Numbered from the stretch's first letter, positions 45,401 through 53,422 are shown. The stretch: DNA of 64,000 nt from Anaerolineales bacterium (GCA_020634855.1 JACKAU010000016.1:62001-126000), one strand, 5' to 3'. Numbers and translations are program-made. The notes: a model not told the origin generated them from the letters alone.

Positions 45401-46124
45401 GGCTGAGAGCCATCAACGGACAGTGGACAGCGGTCAATCGGTTGCTCAAGATGACTCATTCATAACTAACGACTCACAACTGCCAATTCATAATTTCTCC
45501 TCCAAACCCGCCGGGTTAGCCAGCCCCTTGCGCATCGGAGAAACCATTCCGGTTAACATTGGTGATATGGAAGCGGGCCAAAGCGTGACCATTATCTACC
45601 GGGCGACTATCAATCCCCCTCCCACCCCGCTCTCGAATGACCAGGTTTGTAACCAAGGCACAGTAACGGCGGCTGGGGGCATCAATGTGCTGACCGATGA
45701 CCCCGATCTTGGCGGCGGGGCGGACCCAACCTGTACGGTTGTGGATGTACCTACCGCCGGCAGTCTGACCCTCGTCAAAGAGGCTGAGCCGGCAGATGGG
45801 ACCGACTTTGCCTTTAATTCCAACATCCTGGGGGGTAACAACTTCACTCTGGATGATGAGCCAAGCCAAACCGATACTATCAGCCAAAGTATTACCTTTA
45901 CCCATATTTCGGTCGGCAGCTACGTCATCACCGAGACCCTTCCCGGCGATTGGGTATTGACCGGCGCTACCTGCACGGGCGGCAGCGACAGCGGTAGCCT
46001 GAGTGGTGAAACGCTGACGGTGAGCTTGGGTGAGGGTGAGGATGTGGTCTGCACCTTCACCAACGGTTTTAATCCTGCTCCCGACAGTAGTTTCATCTAC
46101 CTGCCTTTCATCGTCAAAGATTAG
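42429..46124 (+). CDS. Large secreted protein: DUF11-like, VCBS/cadherin-like and right-handed beta-helix regions
   Basis: 1231 residues. The N-terminal hydrophobic segment (LKLIGLLSIVVVVGISMFDLTG) is a signal or anchor. Residues ~38-80 are a DUF11-type unit (DTLEYTVVVQNTGDQTATNV). Residues ~100-195 are a Big/VCBS-like unit (LANDIDPDSN, DGSFSYRPPTGFEGIDTFSY). From ~200 to 930 are Asn/Thr/Gly-rich repeats of a parallel beta-helix. Residues ~1050-1090 resume a DUF11-like unit and ~1110-1210 a prealbumin-like fold (GSYVITETLPGDWVLTGATC). The C-terminus IYLPFIVKD resembles the short hydrophobic end common on exported Chloroflexi proteins. About residues 978-1020 are Ser/Gln/Asp-rich and look translated from an inserted repeat. 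Likely an adhesin or surface-layer protein. Confidence 0.8.
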   Translation: MFSKQHLPIILKLIGLLSIVVVVGISMFDLTGAAVMFTATKTDTLVIDNDHDGIVDPGDTLEYTVVVQNTGDQTATNVNFSDTLDANTTLTGPVHVSPLAFKDSYTSLGNVGITVNAANGVLANDIDPDSNVSLSVTANAGGTTQGGTFAIAADGSFSYRPPTGFEGIDTFSYTLSDGDSITPNDTETVTITVNEVIWFIDNSATGPGAGQLSDPFNSIANFNNLAADEAGDIIFIYETGSGVYTGDIALLSNQTVIGQGASASIAAITGITVPPFSNAIPSTGGSRPVLGNSFVGVRIQANNTLSGFDIGNTPFGGAGIANLPQNVSFGALTISDMAIGGAGRAILLLGDGTLDVTLDSVNSSADVNGLGFLGTTGVIDGKFTVTGATTIDDTDNIGINIFNSSATYDFGNTSITNVGVNQAVNITSSPSGSFTFDALTITTDNGPGLFANGGAVNVTGSANTINATNGPAVSLTNTTIGTSGITFRSVSANNAANGIVLNNTGSGSFSVTGVGVTVGSGGTIQNISGSGVNLISAQNVSLANMNLTNTAQSPAVATGSATCDDEDSGTNTGCNAAVYMHNTTNTTLVGLIINDSNQHGLNGNNVNGLTVQNTTVDNIGDGSLENGLAFINLLGSVVFSNLDVNGSATRNALIENNTGTANITVNNGSSFNNTTLGALGEDGFHFVASGNANATLTIEASNFIQNDAAQLKVHAEENSIVTVTIDDNAIEGDPNEVGNSGIDLAVRDSAQLNYVVTNNTLQPIRIHGINLFAFGGGSANGRINGNTIDETNQGSAIRVVAEVTTSSNPSIITEINNNIISNSGGGGLLGALHLEARTGASTGVANIQATVDNNSVALNAGSSDNAGAHYEIYNSDGHTVCANFTNNAASGTASFGDTFYIGNPVSGSGLGAGTVQLQGFTSNVQTTWTNNGNAGTTFNEGTNPVAGICSAVAAMPSTIELAQADEAAPAGESLAALTTLVEPLDDSRQSMAESHQRTVDSGQSVAQDDSFITNDSQLPIHNFSSKPAGLASPLRIGETIPVNIGDMEAGQSVTIIYRATINPPPTPLSNDQVCNQGTVTAAGGINVLTDDPDLGGGADPTCTVVDVPTAGSLTLVKEAEPADGTDFAFNSNILGGNNFTLDDEPSQTDTISQSITFTHISVGSYVITETLPGDWVLTGATCTGGSDSGSLSGETLTVSLGEGEDVVCTFTNGFNPAPDSSFIYLPFIVKD

Positions 46125-46332
46125 GCGGGTCGATGACGAATTGGTGCGGACTATCGTCGGTGTTCAACCGGTCTACACCAAGGTGGGCGTCGTTGGGGTG
46201 TACGGGTCGCAGGGGAAGTTAATAATTAACCCATATCCGGTCCAACTTCTGATGTAAATCTAACACAAATAGGGTATGCTTAGAACGTACCAAACTGTTT
46301 AATTTGGAGGATTGACGTGCTACAATACCCTT

Positions 46333-46470
46333 ATGGAAGACGACCTGTTCGCCGCGTTCCGGTTCGGACGGCGAATGGCGCTGATCGATATAACCCGTTT
46401 GCGGAAAGGCGGCAACCGGCTCGAAACGTACCAGAACCAACGCCAACCCATACCCAGGAGAATCATTTGA
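46333..46470 (+). CDS. Small 45-residue ORF upstream of and overlapping grpE
   Basis: ATG 46333 to TGA 46468-46470; the peptide starts MEDDLFAAFRFGRRMALIDI and is Arg-rich at the end. GGAGG at 46306-46310 is rather far from this ATG. Its stop overlaps the presumed grpE TTG start (ATTTGA), as in translational coupling. It competes with an alternative reading in which grpE begins at GTG 46317 in another frame; only one can be right. Confidence 0.35.
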   Translation: MEDDLFAAFRFGRRMALIDITRLRKGGNRLETYQNQRQPIPRRII

Positions 46471-46976
46471 ACCCGTCTCACGCTCAGGATCATCAACCGC
46501 CGGTTGAACCTATCGCAACGGAACCAATTAATACCCCAGCCGCTAATAATGGTGGCTCGCAACACGAAATCAACTGGCAGCAGGTCGCGACGCAGTTGCA
46601 AGCGGATATGGATAACTTCCGCAAGCGTCAAAAACGACAGGCTGAAGAGGCCGCCGGTAATGAGCGGGAACGCTTGCTTCGGCTTTTCCTGCCGGTTGTC
46701 GATAATTTAGCGCGAGCATTAAACCACAATTCGGCTGAAGATGACTCGCTACGCCAGGGCGTCGAGTTGACTTACCGCGAATTTGCGCGGCTTATGGCCG
46801 CTGAAGGGGTCAGTCGTATTGAGACAGTCGGCCAACCGTTTGACCCCAGCTATCACGATGCCTTGGCCACTATCGCCACCCAAGCGGAATCCGGCACCAT
46901 TGTCCAAGAGGTTGAAGCCGGTTACACGCTGGACGGCAAACTGCTCAGGCCCGCCAAAGTTTTGGTGGCCGCTTGA
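46467..46976 (+). CDS. grpE: GrpE, DnaK nucleotide-exchange factor
   Basis: The C-terminal ~145 residues are typical GrpE: QLQADMDNFRKRQKRQAEEA (long coiled coil), LLRLFLPVVDNLARAL, GVELTYREFARLMAAEGV and FDPSYHDALATIATQ, ending VEAGYTLDGKLLRPAKVLVA. It stimulates ADP release from DnaK in the cytoplasm. The start is uncertain: TTG 46467 has AGGAGAATCA just upstream and gives ~169 residues; GTG 46317 behind GGAGGATTGAC adds an Arg/Pro-rich 50-residue extension that reads like out-of-frame sequence. A DnaJ homologue follows 36 bp later; dnaK is not in the window. Confidence 0.88.
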   Translation: MNPSHAQDHQPPVEPIATEPINTPAANNGGSQHEINWQQVATQLQADMDNFRKRQKRQAEEAAGNERERLLRLFLPVVDNLARALNHNSAEDDSLRQGVELTYREFARLMAAEGVSRIETVGQPFDPSYHDALATIATQAESGTIVQEVEAGYTLDGKLLRPAKVLVAA

Positions 46977-47012
46977 GAGGCAGTAAAAAATTAACTTGGA
47001 GAAGACGTGCCA

Positions 47013-47981
47013 ATGGAATACAAAGATTATTATAAAACATTAGGCGTTAGTAAAAACGCGACGGAAAAGGAAATTAAATCGGCCTATCGCAAGCTGGCAC
47101 GGCAGCATCACCCGGATGTGAATCCCGATAATCCCAGCGCCGAGGCGCGCTTCAAAGAAGTGAATGAAGCCTACGAAGTCCTGGGCGATGCGGAAAAGCG
47201 CAAAAAATACGATCAACTCGGCGCGGATTGGCGTCGCTGGGAGCAAGCCGGTCAAAACGGTGGGTTTGATTGGAGCCAATGGATGGGCGGTATGGGCAAC
47301 GCCGGCGGGCCGGGCGGCCCGCGAGTGCGGGTTCAATACGGCCGTCCGGACGATCTAAACGATCTGTTTGGCAACGGCGGTGGCGGATTCTCAGATTTCT
47401 TTAACGCTATCTTTGGCGATATGGGGATGGGGTCCGCCGGTGGCCGGAGCGGTTTCCGCAGCCAACCGCAGGGCCAAATCGGCCAAGATATCGAGCAAGA
47501 ACTGGAGATCAGTCTGACCGAAGCTTATCACGGCACCACCCGGCTGCTGAGTAAGGATGGCCGGCGGCTGGAAGTGAAGATCCCGGCCGGGGCCAAGACC
47601 GGCACCAAAGTTCGCATGCGGGGTGAAGGTCAGCCTGGCTATGGCGGCCAAGCCGGCGATCTTTACCTTAAAGTGAAAGTGGCTCACGATCCCAGATTTG
47701 AGCGCAGAGGCGACAACCTGCACGTCACCGTGCCGGTCGATCTCTACACCGCCGTCTTGGGCGGCGAAGTTCGAGTGCCGACGATGACCGGTGACGTGAA
47801 GCTGAAGATTCCGGCCGGCGCTCAAAACGGCCAAAAGTTCCGGCTGAGGGGTAAAGGTATGCCAAAACTTCGACACAAAAACGAATATGGCGACCTGTAC
47901 GCCCAACTTGAGGTCAAACTACCGAAATCGATTACGCCTGAACAACGGACGCTATTCGAAAAATTGCGAGATATGGGGTAA
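47013..47981 (+). CDS. DnaJ-class co-chaperone, CbpA-like (no zinc finger)
   Basis: About 322 residues from ATG 47013 (TTGGAGAAG upstream; a GTG at 47007 is in frame). J domain 1-~70 with the His33-Pro34-Asp35 motif, a Gly/Phe-rich linker (~85-150: GGGGFSDFFNAIFGDMGMG), then two beta-sandwich client-binding domains with LTEAYHGTTRLL, KIPAGAKTGTKVRMRGEG and GGEVRVPTMTG. The four CxxCxG zinc repeats of true DnaJ are missing, as in CbpA. It works with DnaK, and its gene is paired with grpE. Confidence 0.92.
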   Translation: MEYKDYYKTLGVSKNATEKEIKSAYRKLARQHHPDVNPDNPSAEARFKEVNEAYEVLGDAEKRKKYDQLGADWRRWEQAGQNGGFDWSQWMGGMGNAGGPGGPRVRVQYGRPDDLNDLFGNGGGGFSDFFNAIFGDMGMGSAGGRSGFRSQPQGQIGQDIEQELEISLTEAYHGTTRLLSKDGRRLEVKIPAGAKTGTKVRMRGEGQPGYGGQAGDLYLKVKVAHDPRFERRGDNLHVTVPVDLYTAVLGGEVRVPTMTGDVKLKIPAGAQNGQKFRLRGKGMPKLRHKNEYGDLYAQLEVKLPKSITPEQRTLFEKLRDMG

Positions 47982-48029
47982 GGACTTACGACCGCTGACT
48001 GCCGACTAAGGACCGTCGAATGGTAGAGG

Positions 48030-48128
48030 AAATAGTTTTGTGGTGGATGGTTGGTTAGATAGTTGGCTAGTTTCTAACCATCCATCCATCTAACAATCAA
48101 ACCAACCAACCAACCAACCAACTAACCA
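48030..48128. repeat. Low-complexity CCAACCAA / AACCATCCATC tract
   Basis: Runs such as CCAACCAACCAACCAACCAA and TAACCATCCATCCATC, preceded by the complementary GGTTGGTTAGATAG near 48040, form an imperfect inverted repeat. A related tract, CTAACCATCCATCCCC with four more variants, occupies 61149-61220, between a response regulator and its kinase. Confidence 0.7.
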
Positions 48129-48140
48129 TCTATCCGACCC

Positions 48141-48908
48141 TCAAACCGATTGAGAGCGATGAGGCAGTTGAGATATCTTGACATGGGGTTTGGGCTTCAG
48201 CCGCTCAACCGCTAATCTCATTACCGTATACATGGCTTTATAGATTTCACGGTGTGAGATTTTTGACTGACCTCGCTCTCGATTGGCGAAGATAATGGGA
48301 ATCTCACCTACAGTAAATCCCAGCCGCTGGCATTTGAATATCATTTCCACCAGAAACGAATAGCCGTTCGAAAAGATCTGATTAAGCTCGATATTGAGCA
48401 GCACCTCACGATGATAACAGCGAAATCCGGCCGTACAGTCATTGGCTTTTAAGCCCAAGACCGTTCGAGCAAACAGGTTCGCTCCCCAACTTAAAAATCG
48501 ACGCTGGAGGCCCCAATTGACCACCCCGCCCTGCGGGATATAGCGAGAGCCAATAGTGATATGATAAAAGTCAGCTAACTCAACCAAACGCGGAATGTAA
48601 GCCGGGTTATGAGAAAAATCGGCGTCCATGGTGATCAGCCGCTCGGCGCCGTCGGCTAACCCTTTTTTAAATCCGGCGATGTAAGCCGTGCCCAGTCCTA
48701 ACTTGCCCCGCCGATGAATGACCTGAACCCGCTCATACTGCTTGGCCAACTCATCAGCTATCTGGCCGGTGCCATCCGGCGAGTTGTCATCGACGATAAT
48801 CACATGGGCATCGATTGGCAGCGCCAGAAGCTGCTGCACCAAATCGGTAATATTGTCTTTCTCATTGAAAGTCGGTACAATGACACAAATTTCCAATAGT
48901 TCCCCCAT
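48141..48908 (-). CDS. DPM1-like glycosyltransferase (polyprenol-phosphate mannosyl/glucosyltransferase)
   Basis: A 255-residue GT2 enzyme. Motifs: VPTFNEKDNI, IIVDDNSPDGTG (Asp40-Asp41), LGLGTAYIAGFKKGL, MDADFSHNP (Asp95-x-Asp97, metal site), IGSRYIPQGGVVNWGLQRRFLS, and CTAGFRCYHREVL. These are diagnostic of dolichol/undecaprenol-phosphate sugar synthases. No C-terminal membrane helices, so a short DPM1-type protein at the inner membrane face. It would load a lipid carrier with a sugar for glycosylation outside the cell. Confidence 0.88.
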   Translation of the reverse strand: MGELLEICVIVPTFNEKDNITDLVQQLLALPIDAHVIIVDDNSPDGTGQIADELAKQYERVQVIHRRGKLGLGTAYIAGFKKGLADGAERLITMDADFSHNPAYIPRLVELADFYHITIGSRYIPQGGVVNWGLQRRFLSWGANLFARTVLGLKANDCTAGFRCYHREVLLNIELNQIFSNGYSFLVEMIFKCQRLGFTVGEIPIIFANRERGQSKISHREIYKAMYTVMRLAVERLKPKPHVKISQLPHRSQSV

Positions 48909-48996
48909 CTAATTGACAGTCTACAATTAGAATCGCTATCTTACCACAAAGCCATTTATTGAGCTATTTGTATCTTCTCCGTAATGAGGAAATATC

Positions 48997-50028
48997 ATGT
49001 CACCCACAAGCCAGATTGTGATCGAAACCATCGCCAGCGATGTTTTGCGTGATAACCCGCTGGGCGATCCCTTTGAGCGTCAGGTGCCGGTTTATCTGCC
49101 GCCCGGCTATGCGGACAGCGAGGCACGCTATCCTACGGTTTATCTGCTGACCGGTTTCACCGGACGCGGCGCCTTCATGCTTAACGACTCCGCGTTCGAC
49201 GAGCCGATTCAGGAGCGGCTGGATCGCCTAATCGCCGCCGATCAAATTCAGCCGATGATCATCGTCCTGCCGGATGGATTCACTCGTTACGGCGGCAGCC
49301 AGTACCTTAACTCCACCGCGACCGGTCGGTATGAAGATCACCTAATAACGGAGGTCGTTCCGCACATCGACCGCCGCTTTCGCACTCAGGCCGAGCCTGG
49401 CGGCCGGGCCATCGGCGGCAAATCCTCCGGTGGGTACGGAGCGCTGGTGCAGGCGATGCGCCATCCCGATCTGTTCGGACTGGTCGCCTGTCACAGCGGC
49501 GATATGTATTTTGAGTATGCTTACCGGCCTGAATTTCCTAAATTTCTTGATGCCGCCGCCCGCAACCTGATCGACTCCTATGAGAGTCTGCGTAATTTCC
49601 TAAAGACGTTCTCCCCTAAAATGTACCCTAAACCCACCAGTTTCTTCGATGTCATCCACATATCGGCGATGGCCGCTTGCTACTCGCCCAACCCAGCCTC
49701 GCCCTGCGGTTTTGACCTGCCCTTTACCTTCCACACCGGCGAGCTGCGTCCCGATGTTTGGCAGCGCTGGCTGGCCTGGGACCCCATCACCCTGATCAAC
49801 GACAATCGCTACGCCGAGGCGCTGCGCCACTTGAAGCTGCTCTACCTCGACTGCGGCAATCGCGACGAGTACGCCCTCCACTACGGGGCGCGTATCCTCA
49901 GCCGGCGCCTGACCGAACTGAACATCCATCACCACCACCAGGAATTTGACGGCGGTCACCGCAGCACCAATTTTCGCTACGATGTCTCATTGCAGGCCAT
50001 ATCGCAGGCGCTTGCCCAGCGAGCTTAG
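48997..50028 (+). CDS. Esterase D-like alpha/beta hydrolase (putative esterase family)
   Basis: 343 residues of the esterase/antigen-85-like family: VYLPPGYADSEARYPTVYLLTGFTG, MIIVLPDGFTRYGGSQYLNS, nucleophile Ser143 in GGKSSGGYGAL, and catalytic His in FDGGHRSTNF near the C-terminus. An Asp before it (LYLDCGNRDEY) completes a likely triad. No signal peptide is seen, although some relatives are exported. ATG 48997 follows GAGGAAATATC. The substrate is unknown. A stand-alone gene. Confidence 0.87.
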   Translation: MSPTSQIVIETIASDVLRDNPLGDPFERQVPVYLPPGYADSEARYPTVYLLTGFTGRGAFMLNDSAFDEPIQERLDRLIAADQIQPMIIVLPDGFTRYGGSQYLNSTATGRYEDHLITEVVPHIDRRFRTQAEPGGRAIGGKSSGGYGALVQAMRHPDLFGLVACHSGDMYFEYAYRPEFPKFLDAAARNLIDSYESLRNFLKTFSPKMYPKPTSFFDVIHISAMAACYSPNPASPCGFDLPFTFHTGELRPDVWQRWLAWDPITLINDNRYAEALRHLKLLYLDCGNRDEYALHYGARILSRRLTELNIHHHHQEFDGGHRSTNFRYDVSLQAISQALAQRA

Positions 50029-50134
50029 AGCCATCGATTATCATGAAATGATATGATGCTTACAGACATAGTCGGTCTGATAATGGTTTAATGGGGGCAA
50101 ATTCGTTCCCGGATTGATCGTTCGCAATGACTTT

Positions 50135-50213
50135 CTGTCACAAAATCCAGTTGTAACATTCTCTTAAGAATTCTGTAACCAAATTTCAATTAATCCAGGT
50201 TATAACAATAACC
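50135..50213 (+). promoter_or_regulatory. Repeated (T/C)TGTAAC motifs and GGTTAT-N4-ATAACC palindrome
   Basis: CTGTCAC (50135), TTGTAAC (50151) and CTGTAAC (50173) are direct repeats; the last two are 22 bp apart, i.e. two 11-bp units, as in Pho-type boxes. GGTTATAACAATAACC (50198-50213) is a perfect inverted repeat. All lie 95-170 bp upstream of the Rieske-TPP gene. This gap (50029-50305) has no gene. Confidence 0.35.
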
Positions 50214-50305
50214 GTATTGCCCTACATCGACAGCAGTATCTTTCCTGTTTCCAATCCCCTTGACTTCCGGCAATGTCAACAACCATACCAACGGAGGTAA
50301 AATAA

Positions 50306-52249
50306 ATGACACGCAAATGGTACAAGGTAGCGGAGGCTGACGAACTGCCTGAGGGACAAGTCATGACCGCCCTGGCGGGGGTGACCGCCGTCTGTTTAAT
50401 TCATACGGCCGACCACGGCTTCACTGCCCTCGACAATCGTTGCCCCCACCAAGGCGGCCCGCTCGGCGAGGGTCAAATCGACGGGCGCTGGCTCATTTGT
50501 CCCTGGCACGGCTACGAGTACGCTCCTCAAACCGGCGAGCCGCCCCAAGGCTACGGCGACTACGCCACGGCCTATCCCCTTGAGGTTCGTGAGGACGGCC
50601 TCTACGTCCAGGTCGATGAGCCGGAATACGAGCCGACGATCTCCGACCAAATGGTGCAAGTCATGACCGATTGGGGCGTCGATACGGTCTTCGGCATGGT
50701 TGGCCACAGCAACTTGGGCTTTGCCGATGCTTTGCGCCGTGCGGAAGAGGTTGGCCGCCTGCGTTACTTTGGCGTACGCCACGAAGGCGCAGCCTCCTTC
50801 GCGGCCACTGCCTACGGCAAGTTGACCGGTCGTCCGGCCGCCTGCTTTGCGATTGCCGGTCCAGGCAGCACCAACCTGCTGACCGGGCTGTGGGACGCCC
50901 GCATGGATCGGGTGCCGGTGCTGGCCCTCAGCGGCCAGGTCGATACCCAGGTCATCGGCCCCGGCGCGTTCCAGGAAGTCGATCTCTATGCGGCCTTCGA
51001 TGCTGTTCGAACTTGGGGTCAAACGGTGCTCACCAATAAAAATGCCAGTAACCTCATGGCGTTGGCCATCAAACACGCCATCGTCGAGCAGGGCGTTGCG
51101 CATTTAATTCTGCCCAATGAAGTTCAGGAAGCACCCGCGTTGCCCACTTTTCCGGCCACGCCCAAACATGGCCGTATCTCCACCGTCGAAATCACGCCGC
51201 CTGACGGCGAACTGAACGAAGCCATCGATCTGATCAAAGCCGCCCAGCGACCCAGCATCATCGTCGGCCACGGGGCGCGTTACCATCGAGCCGAAATCAT
51301 CGCCTTTGCCGAAAAGATCGATGCCGCCGTCATTACCACGTTCAAAGGTAAAGGGCTTATCGCCGATCATCACCCGCTGGGCTGCGGCGTGTTGGGTCGC
51401 AGTGGCACGCCGGTCGGCAGTAGTATGATGGGGCGTAGCGATTTATTAATCGTCCTCGGCGCGTCGTTTTCCAACCATACCGGTATCTCGCTTAAAAAGA
51501 AAACGATCCAGGTTGACATCGACCGTATGACGCTGGGCAAATTCCATCCGGTAACCGTCCCCCTGTGGGGTGAAATCGGGGCGACGTTGAAGTTAATCAG
51601 TGAGCGGCTGGACGCGGCCGAACGTCCACAGGTTAGGGAAGATATTGCCAAACGATGGGCTTACTGGCGCGCTGAAAAGGAAAAGCATGTCGGCCACCTG
51701 GATGCTAAGGGGCGGATGCATCCGGCGTTGGTGTTCAAACACCTCTCCACATTGGTACCGGAGGATGCGGTTATCTGCGTTGATGTCGGCAACAACACCT
51801 ACAGCTTTGGCCGCTTCTTTGAATGCAGCGGGGATCAGGATGTGTTGATGTCGGGCTACCTGGGCAGTATTGGCTTCGCCTTCCCGGCGGCGTTAGGGGC
51901 TTGGGCGGCGGTTGGGGATAAACGCAAAATTGTCTCGGTTTCCGGCGACGGCGGCTTTGGCCAATATCTGGCCGATTTCACCACCGCCGTGAAGTACGAC
52001 ATGCCCATCTGTCACGTGCTGCTCAACAACGACGAACTCGGCAAAATCTCCAAAGAACAGCGGGCCGGTCGCTTTCAGGTCTGGCAAACCAGCCTGCACA
52101 ATCCCAACTTTGCCGAATACGCCAACCTATGCGGCGGCCACGGCTTCCGCGTCACCAATCCCACCGAACTTGCCCCAGCGCTCGAAGCCGGTCTCAACGC
52201 TGATGGTCCAGCGATAGTGGAGATCCTGACCGATCCCAAACAAACGTAA
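50306..52249 (+). CDS. Rieske [2Fe-2S] domain fused to a thiamine-diphosphate enzyme (pyruvate oxidase/acetolactate synthase type)
   Basis: Residues 1-~103 are a Rieske ferredoxin: Cys46-Pro-His48 and Cys65-Pro-Trp-His68 (CPHQGGPLGEGQ, LICPWHGYEY). Residues ~108-647 are a complete ThDP enzyme: N-terminal PYR domain with catalytic Glu160 (VRHEGAASFAATAYG), central domain (PSIIVGHGARYHRAEI, SDLLIVLGASF), and C-terminal PP domain with GDGG (547-550) and Asn574-Asn575 for Mg-ThDP. Known enzymes of this fold decarboxylate 2-oxo acids; oxidases pass electrons to FAD or quinone. An N-terminal Rieske cluster suggests that electrons from the ThDP intermediate leave through iron-sulphur. GGAGGTAAAATAA precedes ATG 50306. 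The next two genes follow on the same strand, separated by R4 arrays. Confidence 0.87.
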   Translation: MTRKWYKVAEADELPEGQVMTALAGVTAVCLIHTADHGFTALDNRCPHQGGPLGEGQIDGRWLICPWHGYEYAPQTGEPPQGYGDYATAYPLEVREDGLYVQVDEPEYEPTISDQMVQVMTDWGVDTVFGMVGHSNLGFADALRRAEEVGRLRYFGVRHEGAASFAATAYGKLTGRPAACFAIAGPGSTNLLTGLWDARMDRVPVLALSGQVDTQVIGPGAFQEVDLYAAFDAVRTWGQTVLTNKNASNLMALAIKHAIVEQGVAHLILPNEVQEAPALPTFPATPKHGRISTVEITPPDGELNEAIDLIKAAQRPSIIVGHGARYHRAEIIAFAEKIDAAVITTFKGKGLIADHHPLGCGVLGRSGTPVGSSMMGRSDLLIVLGASFSNHTGISLKKKTIQVDIDRMTLGKFHPVTVPLWGEIGATLKLISERLDAAERPQVREDIAKRWAYWRAEKEKHVGHLDAKGRMHPALVFKHLSTLVPEDAVICVDVGNNTYSFGRFFECSGDQDVLMSGYLGSIGFAFPAALGAWAAVGDKRKIVSVSGDGGFGQYLADFTTAVKYDMPICHVLLNNDELGKISKEQRAGRFQVWQTSLHNPNFAEYANLCGGHGFRVTNPTELAPALEAGLNADGPAIVEILTDPKQT

Positions 52250-52251
52250 TC

Positions 52252-52388
52252 GAGTTGGTGGAGTTCATTGAGTTCATTGAGTTTATGGGGTTTATGGAGT
52301 TGAGGAGTTAATAGAGTTGCATTTTCGACAAATGCGTTTCACTCCGCCAACTCTATAAACTCCACGAACTCTACAAACTCTACAAACC
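52252..52388. repeat. R4 array with forward and inverted arms (large hairpin)
   Basis: A forward arm of GAGTTCATT/GAGTTTATG-type 9-nt units (52257-52319) and a reverse-complement arm (CCAACTCTATAAACTCC through CTACAAACTCTACAAACC, 52349-52388) flank ~30 bp. The two could fold into a long imperfect stem between the Rieske-TPP and DUF5996-like genes. Confidence 0.85.
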
Positions 52389-52406
52389 TTATTCAAGGAG
52401 ATGATC

Positions 52407-53237
52407 ATGCCCAATAATAATTTCCTCCCCTTATCTTACGAGGCGCTGCTGCCGTCGTTAAAGTCGTTGCAAAATTACGCCAAATTGACCGGCAAAGTAC
52501 GCCGAGCGTTGACGCCTCGACAGAAGCATTGGTCGCACATTAGCCTGCGTGCGGCCGCGACCGGCCTGACGACCGGTCCCATTCCGGCCGGCCCGGTTAC
52601 ATTTGAGTTGCTGCTCGATCTGACCGGCCACCAACTGGTCATCACCACCAGTCGCGGTGAACATATAAGCCGTCCCTTACGCGGGCAGTCGGCGGCGACA
52701 TTTTGCGAAGAGACATTGGCCGCGCTGGCCGGCCTGGGCCTGACGCCAGACATCGACCGCACCCTTTTTGCCGACATAACCCCAGGCGCGTACGATGTGG
52801 CTCAGGTGGAAAATTATTGGCAGGCGCTGTCACAAATCGATGCCGTACTCAAGCAGTTCAAAGGTGAACTCCGCCAGGAAACCGGTGATGTGCAGCTCTG
52901 GCCGCACCATTTTGACCTGGCGGTCCTGTGGTTCTCCGGTCGCCTCGTCCCCGATGTCGATCCCGCTGACGAAGAAAACGCCGATGAGCAAATGAACTTC
53001 GGCTTTGCTCCCGGCGACGCCGCGCTGCCCCAACCCTATTTTTACATCACAGCCTACCCCACACCGGCCGGCCTGACCGATACGGTCCTGCCGTCGGAGG
53101 CCACCTGGCATACCGAAGCCTTCACCGGCGCTCTTTTGTTGTATGAAACCCTGGTCGACGCCGATGATCCGGCGGAAAAATTGCTCACCTTCCTGCGTTC
53201 GGTTCAGCAAGCCGGGGCGAGACTCATGAGTTCGTAG
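52407..53237 (+). CDS. DUF5996-like protein of unknown function
   Basis: A 276-residue soluble protein. ATG 52407 is preferred because AAGGAG ends at 52400; the ATG at 52401 abuts it. Segments LTPRQKHWSHISLRAAATGLTT, FELLLDLTGHQLVITTSRGE, WPHHFDLAVLWFSGR, and MNFGFAPGDAALPQPYFYITAYP match the pattern of DUF5996 proteins, for which no activity is known. It lies between two Rieske-fusion genes and probably works with them. Its TAG stop is part of the next R4 array. Confidence 0.7.
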   Translation: MPNNNFLPLSYEALLPSLKSLQNYAKLTGKVRRALTPRQKHWSHISLRAAATGLTTGPIPAGPVTFELLLDLTGHQLVITTSRGEHISRPLRGQSAATFCEETLAALAGLGLTPDIDRTLFADITPGAYDVAQVENYWQALSQIDAVLKQFKGELRQETGDVQLWPHHFDLAVLWFSGRLVPDVDPADEENADEQMNFGFAPGDAALPQPYFYITAYPTPAGLTDTVLPSEATWHTEAFTGALLLYETLVDADDPAEKLLTFLRSVQQAGARLMSS

Positions 53238-53411
53238 AGTTCATAGAGTTTATAGAGTTAGTGAGTCTGTAGAGTTTGATGGGTTCGCAGAATTAGTCAG
53301 TTTGTAGAGTTTAGTGAGTTCGTGGAGTTAATGAGTTTGTAGGATTAATGGGGTTTTCTATTAACGCCATTAACTCCACAAACTCTAAAAACTTCACAAA
53401 CTCTATTTGAG
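53235..53411. repeat. R4 array with long forward arm and inverted arm
   Basis: Starting at the TAG stop, ~12 units of GAGTT(T/C)(A/G)TA in 8-9 nt steps run to 53345; then CATTAACTCCACAAACTCT and similar inverted units run to 53408. It has the same layout as 52252-52388. The ribosome binding site of the next gene (GGGGAG) follows directly. Confidence 0.85.
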
Positions 53412-53422
53412 ATGGGGAGATA

